64,000 nucleotides of DNA, from positions 372,001-436,000 of the forward strand of contig NZ_RPEM01000001.1 in assembly GCF_004745575.1 (NCBI RefSeq), in the 5' to 3' direction. Under the pieces are notes generated by a model. It searched no databases and was not told where the DNA came from. It saw only the letters and a program-made list of their open reading frames with translations. Position numbers and translations under genes: made by a program. Position 1 is the stretch's first letter; each line of letters begins with the position of its first letter. Positions 33,280 through 41,936 of this stretch are shown here, piece after piece. The DNA comes from Pseudotabrizicola sediminis (GTDB lineage Bacteria > Pseudomonadota > Alphaproteobacteria > Rhodobacterales > Rhodobacteraceae).

Positions 33280-34060
33280 GGTATTCCTCTTGCCCTGAGC
33301 GGCGGGCTGCGCCAGTCAGGTCCGTTTCCGGTAATAAATCATTCTGGCGTGAACATCCGATCGATATTCAGCACAATCGCCCAACAACACCTTAATGCCA
33401 TCGAGTATTTCGTCAGCAGACAGGCTGCCTTTTGCTGTCCCGGAGCTGTATCGACCCGCTGGCGCTTGCGGCGTCTCTATTGATAAAACGCGGAAAGGTC
33501 CAAGCGCGCCCAGTTTGCCGGCTACCACAAACGCAAAAAACGATGCATTGTTCCCACACAATTTTCACGTATGCGTGACCTCTCCATCTCCTTCACTTGG
33601 CCATCAAGGCGCAAGGTCAGCGTCTATACCCTTGGAAAAAGGTGGATTTCTCTGAGAGATCGCGCGCGCACTGGCCTTCGACCAATCCGCACAGTCACGC
33701 CGCGATCCGGTTTTAGCCTTGCACGAAGCCCCGAAACACCTGTTGGCGGGTACAAGTCCCATGAGGGCAGGCCCGTCCCACTCGGTGAGTGCAGTGGCAC
33801 GGTTGGCCTACTCAAACAGGTATAGTCCGACAGAGCCATACACAGAAGTCCTGAGACTCTCAGCGCAGGCGGACCCAGACAGGGGCCGACTTCTGGCATC
33901 TTACTTCTAATCGTTCGACCGCCTCATCAGTGGGAGACACGGGCAGCGCACCTCCGGGTCAGTTGTGCTGCACTGTGCCCCATTTTTGTCTAATTAAGGA
34001 TGTAATTACCGACGTCAATCCTCCGTGATGGAGGCAAATCATAGGAGCCATGAGAACGTC
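33280..34060. other. Intergenic, no convincing gene
   Basis: About 780 bases without a supported gene. It contains an EcfG-type motif (33530-33554, minus strand). A short minus-strand reading at 33316-33561 would need a TTG start lacking a binding site and is not called. Other frames show no family resemblance. Confidence 0.5.
33530..33554 (-). promoter_or_regulatory. Candidate EcfG-type promoter
   Basis: On the minus strand GGAAC (33554-33550), 16 bases, CGTT (33533-33530): exact consensus and spacing. The nearest recognisable downstream gene is the GAF hybrid kinase, 250 bases away, so the leader would be long. Confidence 0.45.
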
Positions 34061-35224
34061 ATGCACCCATTCTTGAAAGCCAGCATCGCAACGATCGCTC
34101 TTTCTGCATTTGCTGCAGTGCCAGTCGCTGTCGTTCTCGCTCCTGATTCTGCTTATGCCAAAGGAGGCAACGGGGGTGGCGGCGGCGGTAACGGTGGCGG
34201 TAACGGCGGCGGTGGCGGTAAAGGCGGCGGTGGCGGTAACGGCGGCGGTGGCGCTGACAAAAGCAACAGGGACGGCCAGGACAAAACCAGCACTGCAAAG
34301 TCCAGCAATGGCGCATCGAAAGCCAAGGCCGCACAATCGTCACGCGGGTCTGACGGTGCACCGACACGCGCCTCGAAGAAAGCTACAGTCAAAACGTCCA
34401 AAAACGCCGGCGTCGCGAAACAATTTGCAAAGACGGCCGTGAAAGTATCGCCAAAGCCGATGCCAAGGCCGAAAGACAAGGTTTTGGATGTGCTGCATCC
34501 AAGCAACCTTGGCAAGCTGAACGGAGCTATCAACGCGAGCGCAAACGCAAAGCTTGCCCAAATCCGCAATGGCAATTTCACCGGTCCAGTTGGGATGGCC
34601 GCAGCGTTGGCACTGGCCGATTACAATTTCAGCACTCAAAATGAGGCTTTTTTGTCGGCGAGCAGAGCGTTGGAACTGGCTGCCGCATTTGCTGTCATAG
34701 ATGGCGCACCCAGTGAAGAGGAACTTGCTGCGGCAAGCGCTTTGATCGCAGGATCTGATCGTCCGACAGAGGATGAGATTCTGGCCGCCGAAGCTTTCGT
34801 CGCGACAGCAACTGACGACACGGACGCAGGTGCCCTCGCCGCAGCTCAGGAAACGTTGCAACTTGCGGCGGCCTATAATGTGGTAACGAGCGCGCCGAGT
34901 GAGGAAGAGCTTGCAGCCGCGTCCGCGATTATTGAAGGAGCTGAACGGCCGACAGAAGAAGAATTCGCGGCAGCCCAAGCTATTGTCGATGCCGGGGAGC
35001 CGACGAATGCCGGAGTCATTGATGCCGAGAGCGCCCTTCTCGCCTCTTACAAGGGCACACTCGACGAAGACGCGAAAGCCCGGCTTCTTGAAGCCCTAAA
35101 GATATCGCTTCCGAGCCCGGAACAGATCTCGGAAGCAATACGCGCCAGCGATATTGTTGAAGAACCGGCACTGGTTCAAGAACCGGATATCCTGATCGAA
35201 GATACTGCATCTCTTTCAGAGTAA
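34061..35224 (+). CDS. Secreted Gly-rich protein with 62-residue repeats
   Basis: This 387-residue protein has a Sec signal peptide (residues 1-33, ending A-Y-A before K-G-G), a low-complexity Gly/Asn/Lys stretch (about 34-65), a basic Ser/Lys/Ala-rich linker (to about 140), a short globular region and two tandem acidic helical repeats of 62 residues (about 203-326), each holding A-P-S-E-E-E-L-A-A-A-S-A and R-P-T-E-x-E. The C-terminus is acidic. I recognise no family. Architecture suggests a cell-surface or extracellular matrix protein. AGGAG stands rather far before ATG 34061. Confidence 0.7.
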   Translation: MHPFLKASIATIALSAFAAVPVAVVLAPDSAYAKGGNGGGGGGNGGGNGGGGGKGGGGGNGGGGADKSNRDGQDKTSTAKSSNGASKAKAAQSSRGSDGAPTRASKKATVKTSKNAGVAKQFAKTAVKVSPKPMPRPKDKVLDVLHPSNLGKLNGAINASANAKLAQIRNGNFTGPVGMAAALALADYNFSTQNEAFLSASRALELAAAFAVIDGAPSEEELAAASALIAGSDRPTEDEILAAEAFVATATDDTDAGALAAAQETLQLAAAYNVVTSAPSEEELAAASAIIEGAERPTEEEFAAAQAIVDAGEPTNAGVIDAESALLASYKGTLDEDAKARLLEALKISLPSPEQISEAIRASDIVEEPALVQEPDILIEDTASLSE

Positions 35225-35433
35225 AAACGACCTACAAGTCAGTCCGGCCGCCGCCAAATGTTTGCGGCGGTCGTATGAACTGCCTTTGATGGGCGGTTGC
35301 CTCAAACAGCGATCCTGCCCAGGAGACTTTGTAAAGCGTTGCCATCCGCAGTGCTTCGGGTTGAGCATGATCGTGACAAGGTGACAGAAAAATTCCCATG
35401 CCAGACGCGGAACAATCCGATGAAAGAGCTGTG

Positions 35434-36369
35434 ATGAAGAAATATAAAACTTACCGCACTCTGGTGTGTTTGGCTGTTCTGAGCGGGTGTGGTGGCGGTG
35501 ATGATGCAAACAGTATCGCGAAAACTATCGGCGCATACTATTCCTGGATGAGTTCTGAAATTCAAGAGGCGTGGGCTTCTGACTATTTTGGACAGGGAAC
35601 AAGAATAACAATCGTTGATGCATTTAGGGAAAGCATTTCAAACAAACCATTCTCGGGAAACTTAGGAGATGGAGAGAAACTTCAACTTCACGGCGAATGG
35701 GTTTCTGACCAGATTGCGATGCTCGCGCCGCTCTCTTCTCAGAATCTTCATGATCTTTCAAATAATCAAGCGGTATCTCTGGAGGCGGGAAAGCTTAATA
35801 TAATCAATCTCAGCTATGGCATGATAGGTGAGCCTGACGTGAACGGGAACCCCTATGAGGATCTTAATTGGTCCAAGAGAGAGCAATCAATTATTGACTA
35901 CGCGAGCAACAATTTGGCACTTGTTGTAAAAGCTGCAGGTAATGATGGAGTTGCCATCGATGAAATCAACCAGAGTGGAAATTTTGAATATCTTAATCTA
36001 GACTTAATTGGCGCACAGGCTGCGATCTTTGTTGGCGCACTGAACGCCCATGGAACGATAGACAATCCGGCAAAACTCGCCAATTATTCAAACTATGCCG
36101 GAGACAATGTCGTTGCCCAAGATCAATTCATCGTTGTCGGGGTGACTGGAAACATAACTGACCTCTACGGGACCTCATTTGCTGCGCCCATTATTTCAGG
36201 CTATGCGGCTGTTCTCGGAAGTAAATTCACATCAGCCTCACCTGATATCATAAAGAGTCGACTGTTGGAGACTGCGAGAACTGACACAATAGCAGGTTAC
36301 AACAAAGGTATCCACGGAAAGGGAGAAGCAAGCTTGTCGCGCGCTTTGGCACCTGACTCAATTGATTAG
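35434..36369 (+). CDS. Divergent subtilisin-like (S8) lipoprotein
   Basis: This 311-residue protein has a lipoprotein signal with the lipobox L-S-G-C (Cys19). The S8 triad is readable: Asp62 in I-T-I-V-D-A-F, His86 in L-H-G-E-W-V-S-D, oxyanion Asn170 in A-A-G-N-D-G, and Ser248 in G-T-S-F-A-A-P. Surroundings of Asp and His depart from the canonical D-T-G and H-G-T-H-V-A-G, and the Asp-His distance is short, so substrate range is probably unusual. It is anchored to a membrane facing the periplasm or outside. Base use is AT-richer than the chromosome, suggesting transfer. Confidence 0.8.
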   Translation: MKKYKTYRTLVCLAVLSGCGGGDDANSIAKTIGAYYSWMSSEIQEAWASDYFGQGTRITIVDAFRESISNKPFSGNLGDGEKLQLHGEWVSDQIAMLAPLSSQNLHDLSNNQAVSLEAGKLNIINLSYGMIGEPDVNGNPYEDLNWSKREQSIIDYASNNLALVVKAAGNDGVAIDEINQSGNFEYLNLDLIGAQAAIFVGALNAHGTIDNPAKLANYSNYAGDNVVAQDQFIVVGVTGNITDLYGTSFAAPIISGYAAVLGSKFTSASPDIIKSRLLETARTDTIAGYNKGIHGKGEASLSRALAPDSID

Positions 36370-37014
36370 TCGGATGACGAACAGGGTTTCCATTCACACG
36401 GCTAGTCCCAGATGACATGCAGATAAGCGGCGGAAAGTCATTGACGCCCCATTTCTATAACCGGCGAAAAGGTACCATTCGCATTTTTTTGCAGTCAAAT
36501 GAAGGCATTCACGAAGAAATCCTCAAGTTCGCCATTACCACCGGCTTTCTGTAATCATCCGACCTGACCGCCTTGCCGCGCGCTGAGAGGCAATTAGTAC
36601 ACTATTGATAATAGACACTACGGTGATGGCGTTGCGTGGCGGACAAATGAACTTTGGACACATGAGGAGAAGCAGTCGACTCGTTTCCAGACGGATGCGT
36701 CGCGCGTTTAAGTTGCCCAGGTGGCGCGACGCAATGCTGCCAACTCTACCCTGATTTTCAATTGGCTTCGCAATTCCCGCTATACTCCTGACTTCGTGAC
36801 GATGTTGTCGCGCGCGATAAATCCTCGCTTTGTACCAGTGGAGGTCGTCGTGAAGATGACGACACCGGCGCTATGCCTGCTGTCGTTGCGAACCGCATTG
36901 AGGTCGAGCTGGCGAGCGGGTATCACGCGCTACCCAGGGTCGCCGAACGCTTCCTAGCTTAAATCGAAATCGCGCAGATCCCATTCATCCCTTGCCACTC
37001 AACAGGTTACATCA
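36370..37014. other. Intergenic with IS66 relic
   Basis: 645 bases between the S8 lipoprotein and the barrel gene. Apart from the degraded IS66 tnpA at 36721-36957 it shows no gene. Confidence 0.5.
36721..36957 (+). pseudogene. IS66-family accessory protein TnpA, remnant
   Basis: The reading V-A-R-R-N-A-A-N-S-T-L-I-F-N-W-L-R, then F-V-P-V-E-V-V, matches the short IS66 TnpA (HTH-type) protein. After about 36880 the family match moves to another frame (R-I-E-V-E-L-A-S-G-Y-H). The start lacks a codon context and IS66 tnpB/tnpC are absent, so this is a degraded trace of an IS66-type insertion. Confidence 0.65.
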
Positions 37015-37593
37015 TCAAAAAGAGAACCTAAAATTAATTCCCACTTTTGCATCAGCCTCTCCTCGAACCTTGACAAGATAGTCCAAAGAGGTCTCGGGCG
37101 GAATTAGGCTTGCAGCCAACCTGCAGTTCACATTCTGAATTCCTCCTAAAGAACCATAATTTGCGATACATGCTTTCTCAGTCATTTTTCCAAAAAACGG
37201 ATATGTTGCACTAATTGACGCCACAGCGTTTTCAAATGGAGTAAATCGGTAGACAAACCCGAGTTGCAAGGCGGGAGCAATTTTGTACTTTTCTCCCCTC
37301 TCGCCTGTGCTGAAACCCCAAATAATGCCGAAATCCGGTGAAACCTGCCTCAACAGAAGAACTGTAGAATCTGGAAAATTTGGAGTGTACCAGTCTTGAA
37401 AATCAATAAGGTCGCCTCCTGAAAGTTCGTAACCGCCATTGCTCAGATCTCTGGCGAGGCTGGAGCGATGAGATCCGATATACACATCCAAAAGAAAGGT
37501 GTCTGCCCATATCTCTTGCGCCAGGACAGATTTGCTGGAAGTCGCAAGCAGGGCAAGCGCTAGCAAAGATTTATTCCAGCGGGAGAGAGACAT
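37015..37593 (-). CDS. Putative small outer membrane beta-barrel protein
   Basis: This 192-residue protein has a signal peptide (residues 1-25, ending V-L-A before Q-E-I-W), alternating amphipathic strands and a C-terminal Phe (N-F-R-F-S-F), the usual outer-membrane-barrel end signature. Segments such as P-A-L-Q-L-G-F-V-Y-R-F and V-A-S-I-S-A-T-Y resemble barrel strands. Two Cys residues lie near 138 and 152. No family is recognised. It is AT-rich like the S8 lipoprotein and on the opposite strand. Confidence 0.65.
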   Translation of the reverse strand: MSLSRWNKSLLALALLATSSKSVLAQEIWADTFLLDVYIGSHRSSLARDLSNGGYELSGGDLIDFQDWYTPNFPDSTVLLLRQVSPDFGIIWGFSTGERGEKYKIAPALQLGFVYRFTPFENAVASISATYPFFGKMTEKACIANYGSLGGIQNVNCRLAASLIPPETSLDYLVKVRGEADAKVGINFRFSF

Positions 37594-37922
37594 TTATTTG
37601 CACTGATCCTGATAGAACGGAGCAAAGTTATTCTTTGCACACAGTCTATAACCTGTGGCGAATCTTCGCGACAGGTGGGCCACTCCCCGATCCTTGAAAA
37701 AACTTTCGGCTGTTTCAAGCTACCCTGTGCAAACTTCTGAAATCACCATCGATGCGCTGAGCATCCGACTTTCCCGAATTGCACTTTGGGAATTGCGTGC
37801 CGGACGACCCACCGCCCCCCGGTGATCGAGACATTGAAGGCCGATGCACCCGTAGATGAACTGTCACCCTCCGGCCGACCAAGGTGTATTGCGCCGCCTC
37901 ACGGCGGCGCAAAGGGATGGGC
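37594..37922. other. Intergenic, no gene seen
   Basis: 330 bases upstream of the barrel gene and downstream of the PQQ-type dehydrogenase. No feature recognised. Confidence 0.5.
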
Positions 37923-39224
37923 TCATTCGCCCGGAGTGAGCTTGTGAATCATGCCCTCATCCACGGCAGCGTAAAGGCTGCCATCTGGCCCCATGACAAG
38001 CGAGCGGAATCGTCCCGCTTCCATTGGAAGTGTCATTTCTGTGACATCGACGACCGCAATGCCATCTTGGCCATTGGACATCTCAATCACGTCGATGCGC
38101 TGACCGATTGGCGTGCCGCCAAATCCGATGCCCATTAGTCCGATGACCATGGCGCCGTCCCAGGTGCCCCAAGCCTCACCTTCAAGGAAAGCAGCGGAGG
38201 AACTGCCCTGCGACCAGCCGTTGTTGGTCCAGATCGAGGGCATTGCATCAGGATAGGTCACCAGGTCGGTCATGGGCATGTATTGCGCCCGTTCATACCG
38301 GTTCATCCCATCCATCTGGTTGGGTTCATAGCCGCAATAGCCATCGGGGCAATTGTCTTCACGACCCGCCATGCCCGGTCGAGGATCCCAACCGGCGTTG
38401 CCGCCGTTTTTCAGCACCGTCGTTTCGTCTGAGTGCCAGGGGCCATGCTCGACAGTGATCGCATCACCCGTTTCCGGGTGGAAAGCGATGCCCTGAACGT
38501 TTCTGTGCCCATAGGTGAAGGTTCGCAAATCAAAGCCCTCGGGTGGCGCGTTGCCTTCGACGGCATTGCCATCGGTGTCAATGCGCAGAACCTTGCTGCC
38601 CATCAATGTCGGGCTTTGCGGAACCTCAGGATTGTGATTGTCACCGGTGGTCAGGAACAGATGGCCTTCGGGACCGAACCGCACGCGACCGCCATTGTGA
38701 GCACCCGGTCCCCCAAACGGCTGGTCCGAAGCGTTCATCTTGTAGGGCACGTCATCCACAATGTCAGTCCGGTTGGAGACAGCCGTGAAATCCTCGTTTA
38801 CTTCCAGCCGGATCAGCCGGTTGGTATGCGGATCGGACATATTCGATGTCGCGTAGACGTAGATCCGGCGGTTCGCTTCGAAATCGGGATCGACTGCAAC
38901 CCCCATCATACCCGCCTGTCCTTCGCAGAACAGATCGTCGGCAGTGGTGGCATAGCCATCGGTGCCTTCCATGCCAAGAAGCGCGTTGACCTCGCCCGAC
39001 GGCATGAGCACGGAAAGGCCGTCGCATTTTTCAGTGAAAAACATCGTGCCTTCATCGAAGAAGGCCATGTCCCACGGTTCATCAAGACCTTCCAGCACAA
39101 CGCTGTGCTGAAGGCTACTGGTGTTGGTGCCGGTCTGCGAGAAAGCCGGGGCACCAAACGCGACGGCGGATGCGGCAACGGCGATCAATGATATCTCGGT
39201 ACGACCGTTCTTTCGGAAATTCAT
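37923..39224 (-). CDS. PQQ-dependent sugar dehydrogenase (soluble, YliI/Asd-like)
   Basis: This 433-residue periplasmic protein has a signal peptide (residues 1-30, ending A-F-S) and the six-bladed propeller of the GSDH/YliI family. Landmarks are L-D-E-P-W-D-M-A-F near residue 47, H-N-G-G-R-V-R-F near residue 177, Y-G-H-R-N-V-Q-G-I near residue 238 with the His-Arg-Asn of the PQQ site, and E-H-G-P near residue 259. It oxidises sugars or similar aldehydes with PQQ. GGGAGGAAC lies before ATG 39224. A cytochrome c gene upstream on the same strand could accept its electrons. Confidence 0.88.
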   Translation of the reverse strand: MNFRKNGRTEISLIAVAASAVAFGAPAFSQTGTNTSSLQHSVVLEGLDEPWDMAFFDEGTMFFTEKCDGLSVLMPSGEVNALLGMEGTDGYATTADDLFCEGQAGMMGVAVDPDFEANRRIYVYATSNMSDPHTNRLIRLEVNEDFTAVSNRTDIVDDVPYKMNASDQPFGGPGAHNGGRVRFGPEGHLFLTTGDNHNPEVPQSPTLMGSKVLRIDTDGNAVEGNAPPEGFDLRTFTYGHRNVQGIAFHPETGDAITVEHGPWHSDETTVLKNGGNAGWDPRPGMAGREDNCPDGYCGYEPNQMDGMNRYERAQYMPMTDLVTYPDAMPSIWTNNGWSQGSSSAAFLEGEAWGTWDGAMVIGLMGIGFGGTPIGQRIDVIEMSNGQDGIAVVDVTEMTLPMEAGRFRSLVMGPDGSLYAAVDEGMIHKLTPGE

Positions 39225-39554
39225 GATGTTCCTCCCTCATATCAATCTTGCCGGATGTCTTATTGTATGACTCCTGCCCAGATTGAACGCATCGAAAGCC
39301 CGGAAGGTTCCCAGATGACGGCAAACTCGCAGCTGGCAAGGGCCTATTCCACTGGCCAACGGGTTTTGGCCATCCCAACAACGCATTCTACACATGGGTC
39401 TCTTGCTGAAATCTCGTTGGCGTATGGCCAAATCAGTAAGGCCTTGGCCGGCCAAGCTTTAAGACGGACGAGCCCGGCGTGAACCGTGGGTTATGCTGAA
39501 CCCTGCCATGGCAGCTTTCCTTCCCCGCGCCGGTGCGATCCCAGCAGTCGCAGG
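39225..39554. other. Intergenic, no gene seen
   Basis: 330 bases between the cytochrome c gene and the dehydrogenase gene on the same strand. No open frame or clear promoter was recognised. Confidence 0.45.
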
Positions 39555-40034
39555 CTACTCAACGACGGGTTCGGTCGAACCAGACTCTTCATTTGGAGCA
39601 GACTGTATCGACAGATAGGCAAAAATGTCGCGGGCATCTGCTTCGTTGCGAAGACGATAGGACATCTTGCTGCGCGCGCGGGGATCGCCCAGTTCATCGC
39701 GCAGGTGACCGTTGGGGTTTTGAAGGAACGCAATGGTGTTGTCTTCGGCCCAGATCGCACCGGTGTCGCCATAGGCGGCAAGAGCATCACTATAGCCCTG
39801 ATAATCCTCCTGCGTGCCGGGCGTAGAGCCGCTGACGCCGAATAGATTGGGCCCCATGCCTGCGCGGCTTCCCGCTACGACGTTGCCTTCATGATCTGCA
39901 ATGACATGACAGGCTACGCACAGACGGGCGAACAATTTCTCACCTTCTGCGGCATCGCCCTGCCCGTCTTGAGCCGCAAGCTGCGTTGAGAAAGCCAGAA
40001 CACCGGCAATTGCATACAGAGATTTCTTGATCAT
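39555..40034 (-). CDS. Class I c-type cytochrome
   Basis: This 159-residue periplasmic cytochrome c has a signal peptide (residues 1-21, ending L-A-A-Q), one haem motif C-V-A-C-H (Cys39 to His43), and an axial Met in K-M-S-Y near residue 123. The acidic tail is disordered. Start ATG 40034 with GGGAAG upstream is preferred over a longer reading. It resembles cytochrome c-550/552-type single-haem proteins. Placed upstream of the PQQ-type dehydrogenase on the same strand, it may be its electron acceptor. Confidence 0.87.
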   Translation of the reverse strand: MIKKSLYAIAGVLAFSTQLAAQDGQGDAAEGEKLFARLCVACHVIADHEGNVVAGSRAGMGPNLFGVSGSTPGTQEDYQGYSDALAAYGDTGAIWAEDNTIAFLQNPNGHLRDELGDPRARSKMSYRLRNEADARDIFAYLSIQSAPNEESGSTEPVVE

Positions 40035-40208
40035 GGTCTTCCCGAATTTGTGCAAACCTACCAGCTTGGTCCGGTGTGCGTTCCATCATTTATCCTTGCC
40101 ACAGCAGTCAACTTTCAAACGTGGCACCGGCATGGGACAACCCCGCTGGGAGGCAAGAGTTCCGGGCGACCTGCCATGGGCGCGCCTCTGAACGCAGTCA
40201 CGCCTTCT

Positions 40209-40766
40209 TCATCGTTCGTTCCTAGCTTGGCTCAAACCCAATCGCAGAAGCGCGGATCCTGTCTGTGCCTCGCTGCCGGAATTCCAGCGCCAGGTCACGC
40301 CAGTCATATCCATCGCCTTGCCATCGGCCCAGACACGGCCAAAGCCGGTGATCGGGCCTTCGCAGAGCGCCACGGCGAAGCTGGCATAGTAGAGGTATTC
40401 GGTGGTCTTTACCTTGCCGCCCCCGCCACCCTTGCCGCCGCCTTGGGCGGTGGTCTTCGTCTCCTCGCGGAAGTCGGTGGCCCAGATGATGTCGCCGCCG
40501 ATCCGCATCCGGCCATAAAGCCGCCGGATCACCGCCCCTTCGGTGGCCTAGGTGATGCGCAGGGTGTCGAGCCGCGCGCATTCGATCCGCTGCGCCGGGG
40601 CCAGCGAGGACACGATCCAACTGTCGACGACCGAACCCACGGTCGAGCCGATGAAGCCACCGATGGCAGCTCCGGAAAAACCGAGGATCGCGCCGCCAAA
40701 GGCCCCGCCGATGGCAGTGCCGACGGCGCCGAGGACAACCCCAGCTGCGTAGCGGCCATCATCCAT
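40209..40766 (-). pseudogene. GTA g15-like / phage tail tip protein, N-terminal fragment
   Basis: The translation from 40766 shows the Gly/Ala-rich hydrophobic N-terminus of the large GTA g15 / host-specificity tail protein (V-L-G-A-V-G-T-A-I-G-G-A-F-G-G), then L-D-T-L-R-I-T followed by TAG at 40550-40548 where Glu is expected, then A-T-E-G-A-V-I-R-R-L-Y-G-R-M-R-I-G-G and G-R-V-W-A-D-G. The match stops near 40260, after about 160 residues of a protein that is normally over 1000. It is a broken fragment, detached from the GTA cluster at the window start by 33 kb. Confidence 0.85.
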
Positions 40767-41115
40767 TGGTGTTTCCAGTAGTCAACGGCATCGGTCTGAG
40801 AGGCACAGATAACGGAAGCGATCTCCCCAGTTTCACGCTTCAGCAAAGAATTTCGCTCCCAGTCGCAGAAAATCCAAAAGCGACAGATGCAAAACCTTAA
40901 CGCCTTGGCCGAAAAGATGGTTATTTTTCATTATGTCACAGAACTTCACCAAAATCGCACAGTCATCAGCTTCGGAGAATTGCTGCCCCAAGAGAAGACT
41001 TCCCGCCCACCTGGCGCAGGGACAAGTGCTCAGCCCTTCCCGCATGACCCCCGAAAACAACGGAAAAATCCGGCCGAAACCGAATCTGGAGAACGCATTC
41101 GCGAGGGGAAGTGGC
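40767..41115. other. Intergenic, no gene seen
   Basis: 350 bases between the tail protein fragment and the IS6-family element. Short frames exist but none resembles a known protein or has a good start. Confidence 0.45.
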
Positions 41116-41935
41116 GGTGCTGTCAGACAAATGCGAACCAGTCTCCGTTACCCCTACCCTGGCCGGATTTCAGGCAGCCAGAAGTCCGCGCCACTCTGCG
41201 AGAGCGGCGGCACGGGTCTGCTTGTAGATGTTGCGGTTCTGGAGGTGGCGCTCCGTTGGAAAGTGGTTGTGGACTGAGGCATGGACTGAGGTGAACTTTT
41301 GCAACGTTCGCATGCGCCGGAACCGCAACATTGCCCGCTCACGTCGTCGGAATGGCAAGTACGAGTTCTCCGCCCGGTTATTGAGCCAGCGCCCCATCTC
41401 GCGGTCATCGCCTCGACCAAGGTCCTTCAAGGCGGCACCGTATGAGCGAAGTTTATCGGTGACGATCGTCTCGGGTCGACCGTGCCGCTTCATCGATTTT
41501 CTGAGAAATTTCAGTGCTGCTTTGCGATCCCGCGTCTTGGTGACGACGCTTCCAAGCACCTCGCCCTCGTGGTCAACCGCCCGCCAGAGATAATGCGTGG
41601 CACCGTTGATCTTCACGTAGACCTCGTCCAAGTGCCAACGCCAGTGTCGGCAAGCGCGCATTCTGTCGACCCGTCTTCGTCGGATTTCGGCGGCGAACAT
41701 AGGGCCGAACCGGTTCCACCGGTACCGCACCGTCTCATGGCTGATCTCGATCCCCCGCTCGTGCAGCAGATCCTCGACGTTGCGGAGCGACAGCGGAAAC
41801 CGGATGTAAAGCATCACCGCCAGGCGGATGATCTCTGGACTCGTCTTGAAGTAGCGGAATGGGGAGCGTTTGGTCATGGCGGCAGGCTAGCGAACCACCC
41901 TGCCCCGCTGCAAGCAACTTTCCTCTGACAACGCC
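41116..41935 (-). mobile_element. IS6-family insertion sequence (complete copy)
   Basis: About 820 bases with one transposase gene. Imperfect terminal inverted repeats are seen: GGTGCTGTCAGACAA at 41116-41130 and, on the minus strand from 41935, GGCGTTGTCAGAGGA (11 of 15 identical). The length is normal for IS6. It interrupts an IS3-family element on its right. No 8-base target duplication was found, consistent with past rearrangement. Confidence 0.8.
41170..41877 (-). CDS. IS6-family transposase
   Basis: This 235-residue DDE transposase of the IS6/IS26 family has the N-terminal HTH region (Y-I-R-F-P-L-S-L-R-N-V-E-D-L-L-H-E-R-G-I), the catalytic triad in L-D-E-V-Y-V-K-I, V-T-D-K-L-R-S-Y and R-A-E-N-S-Y-L-P-F-R-R-R-E-R, and the usual W-R-A-V-D-H segment. 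All residues needed for replicative transposition are present, so the copy may be active. A near-identical truncated copy lies at 53497-54087 in the same orientation. Confidence 0.93.
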   Translation of the reverse strand: MTKRSPFRYFKTSPEIIRLAVMLYIRFPLSLRNVEDLLHERGIEISHETVRYRWNRFGPMFAAEIRRRRVDRMRACRHWRWHLDEVYVKINGATHYLWRAVDHEGEVLGSVVTKTRDRKAALKFLRKSMKRHGRPETIVTDKLRSYGAALKDLGRGDDREMGRWLNNRAENSYLPFRRRERAMLRFRRMRTLQKFTSVHASVHNHFPTERHLQNRNIYKQTRAAALAEWRGLLAA

Positions 41936-41936
41936 C

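Noticed and set aside
33316-33561. Minus-strand 81-codon frame near the EcfG-type motif
   Set aside because: It needs a TTG start without a ribosome binding site and the predicted promoter would lie inside the coding part; no relatives recognised.
34160-34260. GGCGGT-rich stretch considered as a tandem DNA repeat or CRISPR-like array
   Set aside because: It encodes the Gly-rich tract of the secreted protein; repeat units are short and irregular and there are no spacers.
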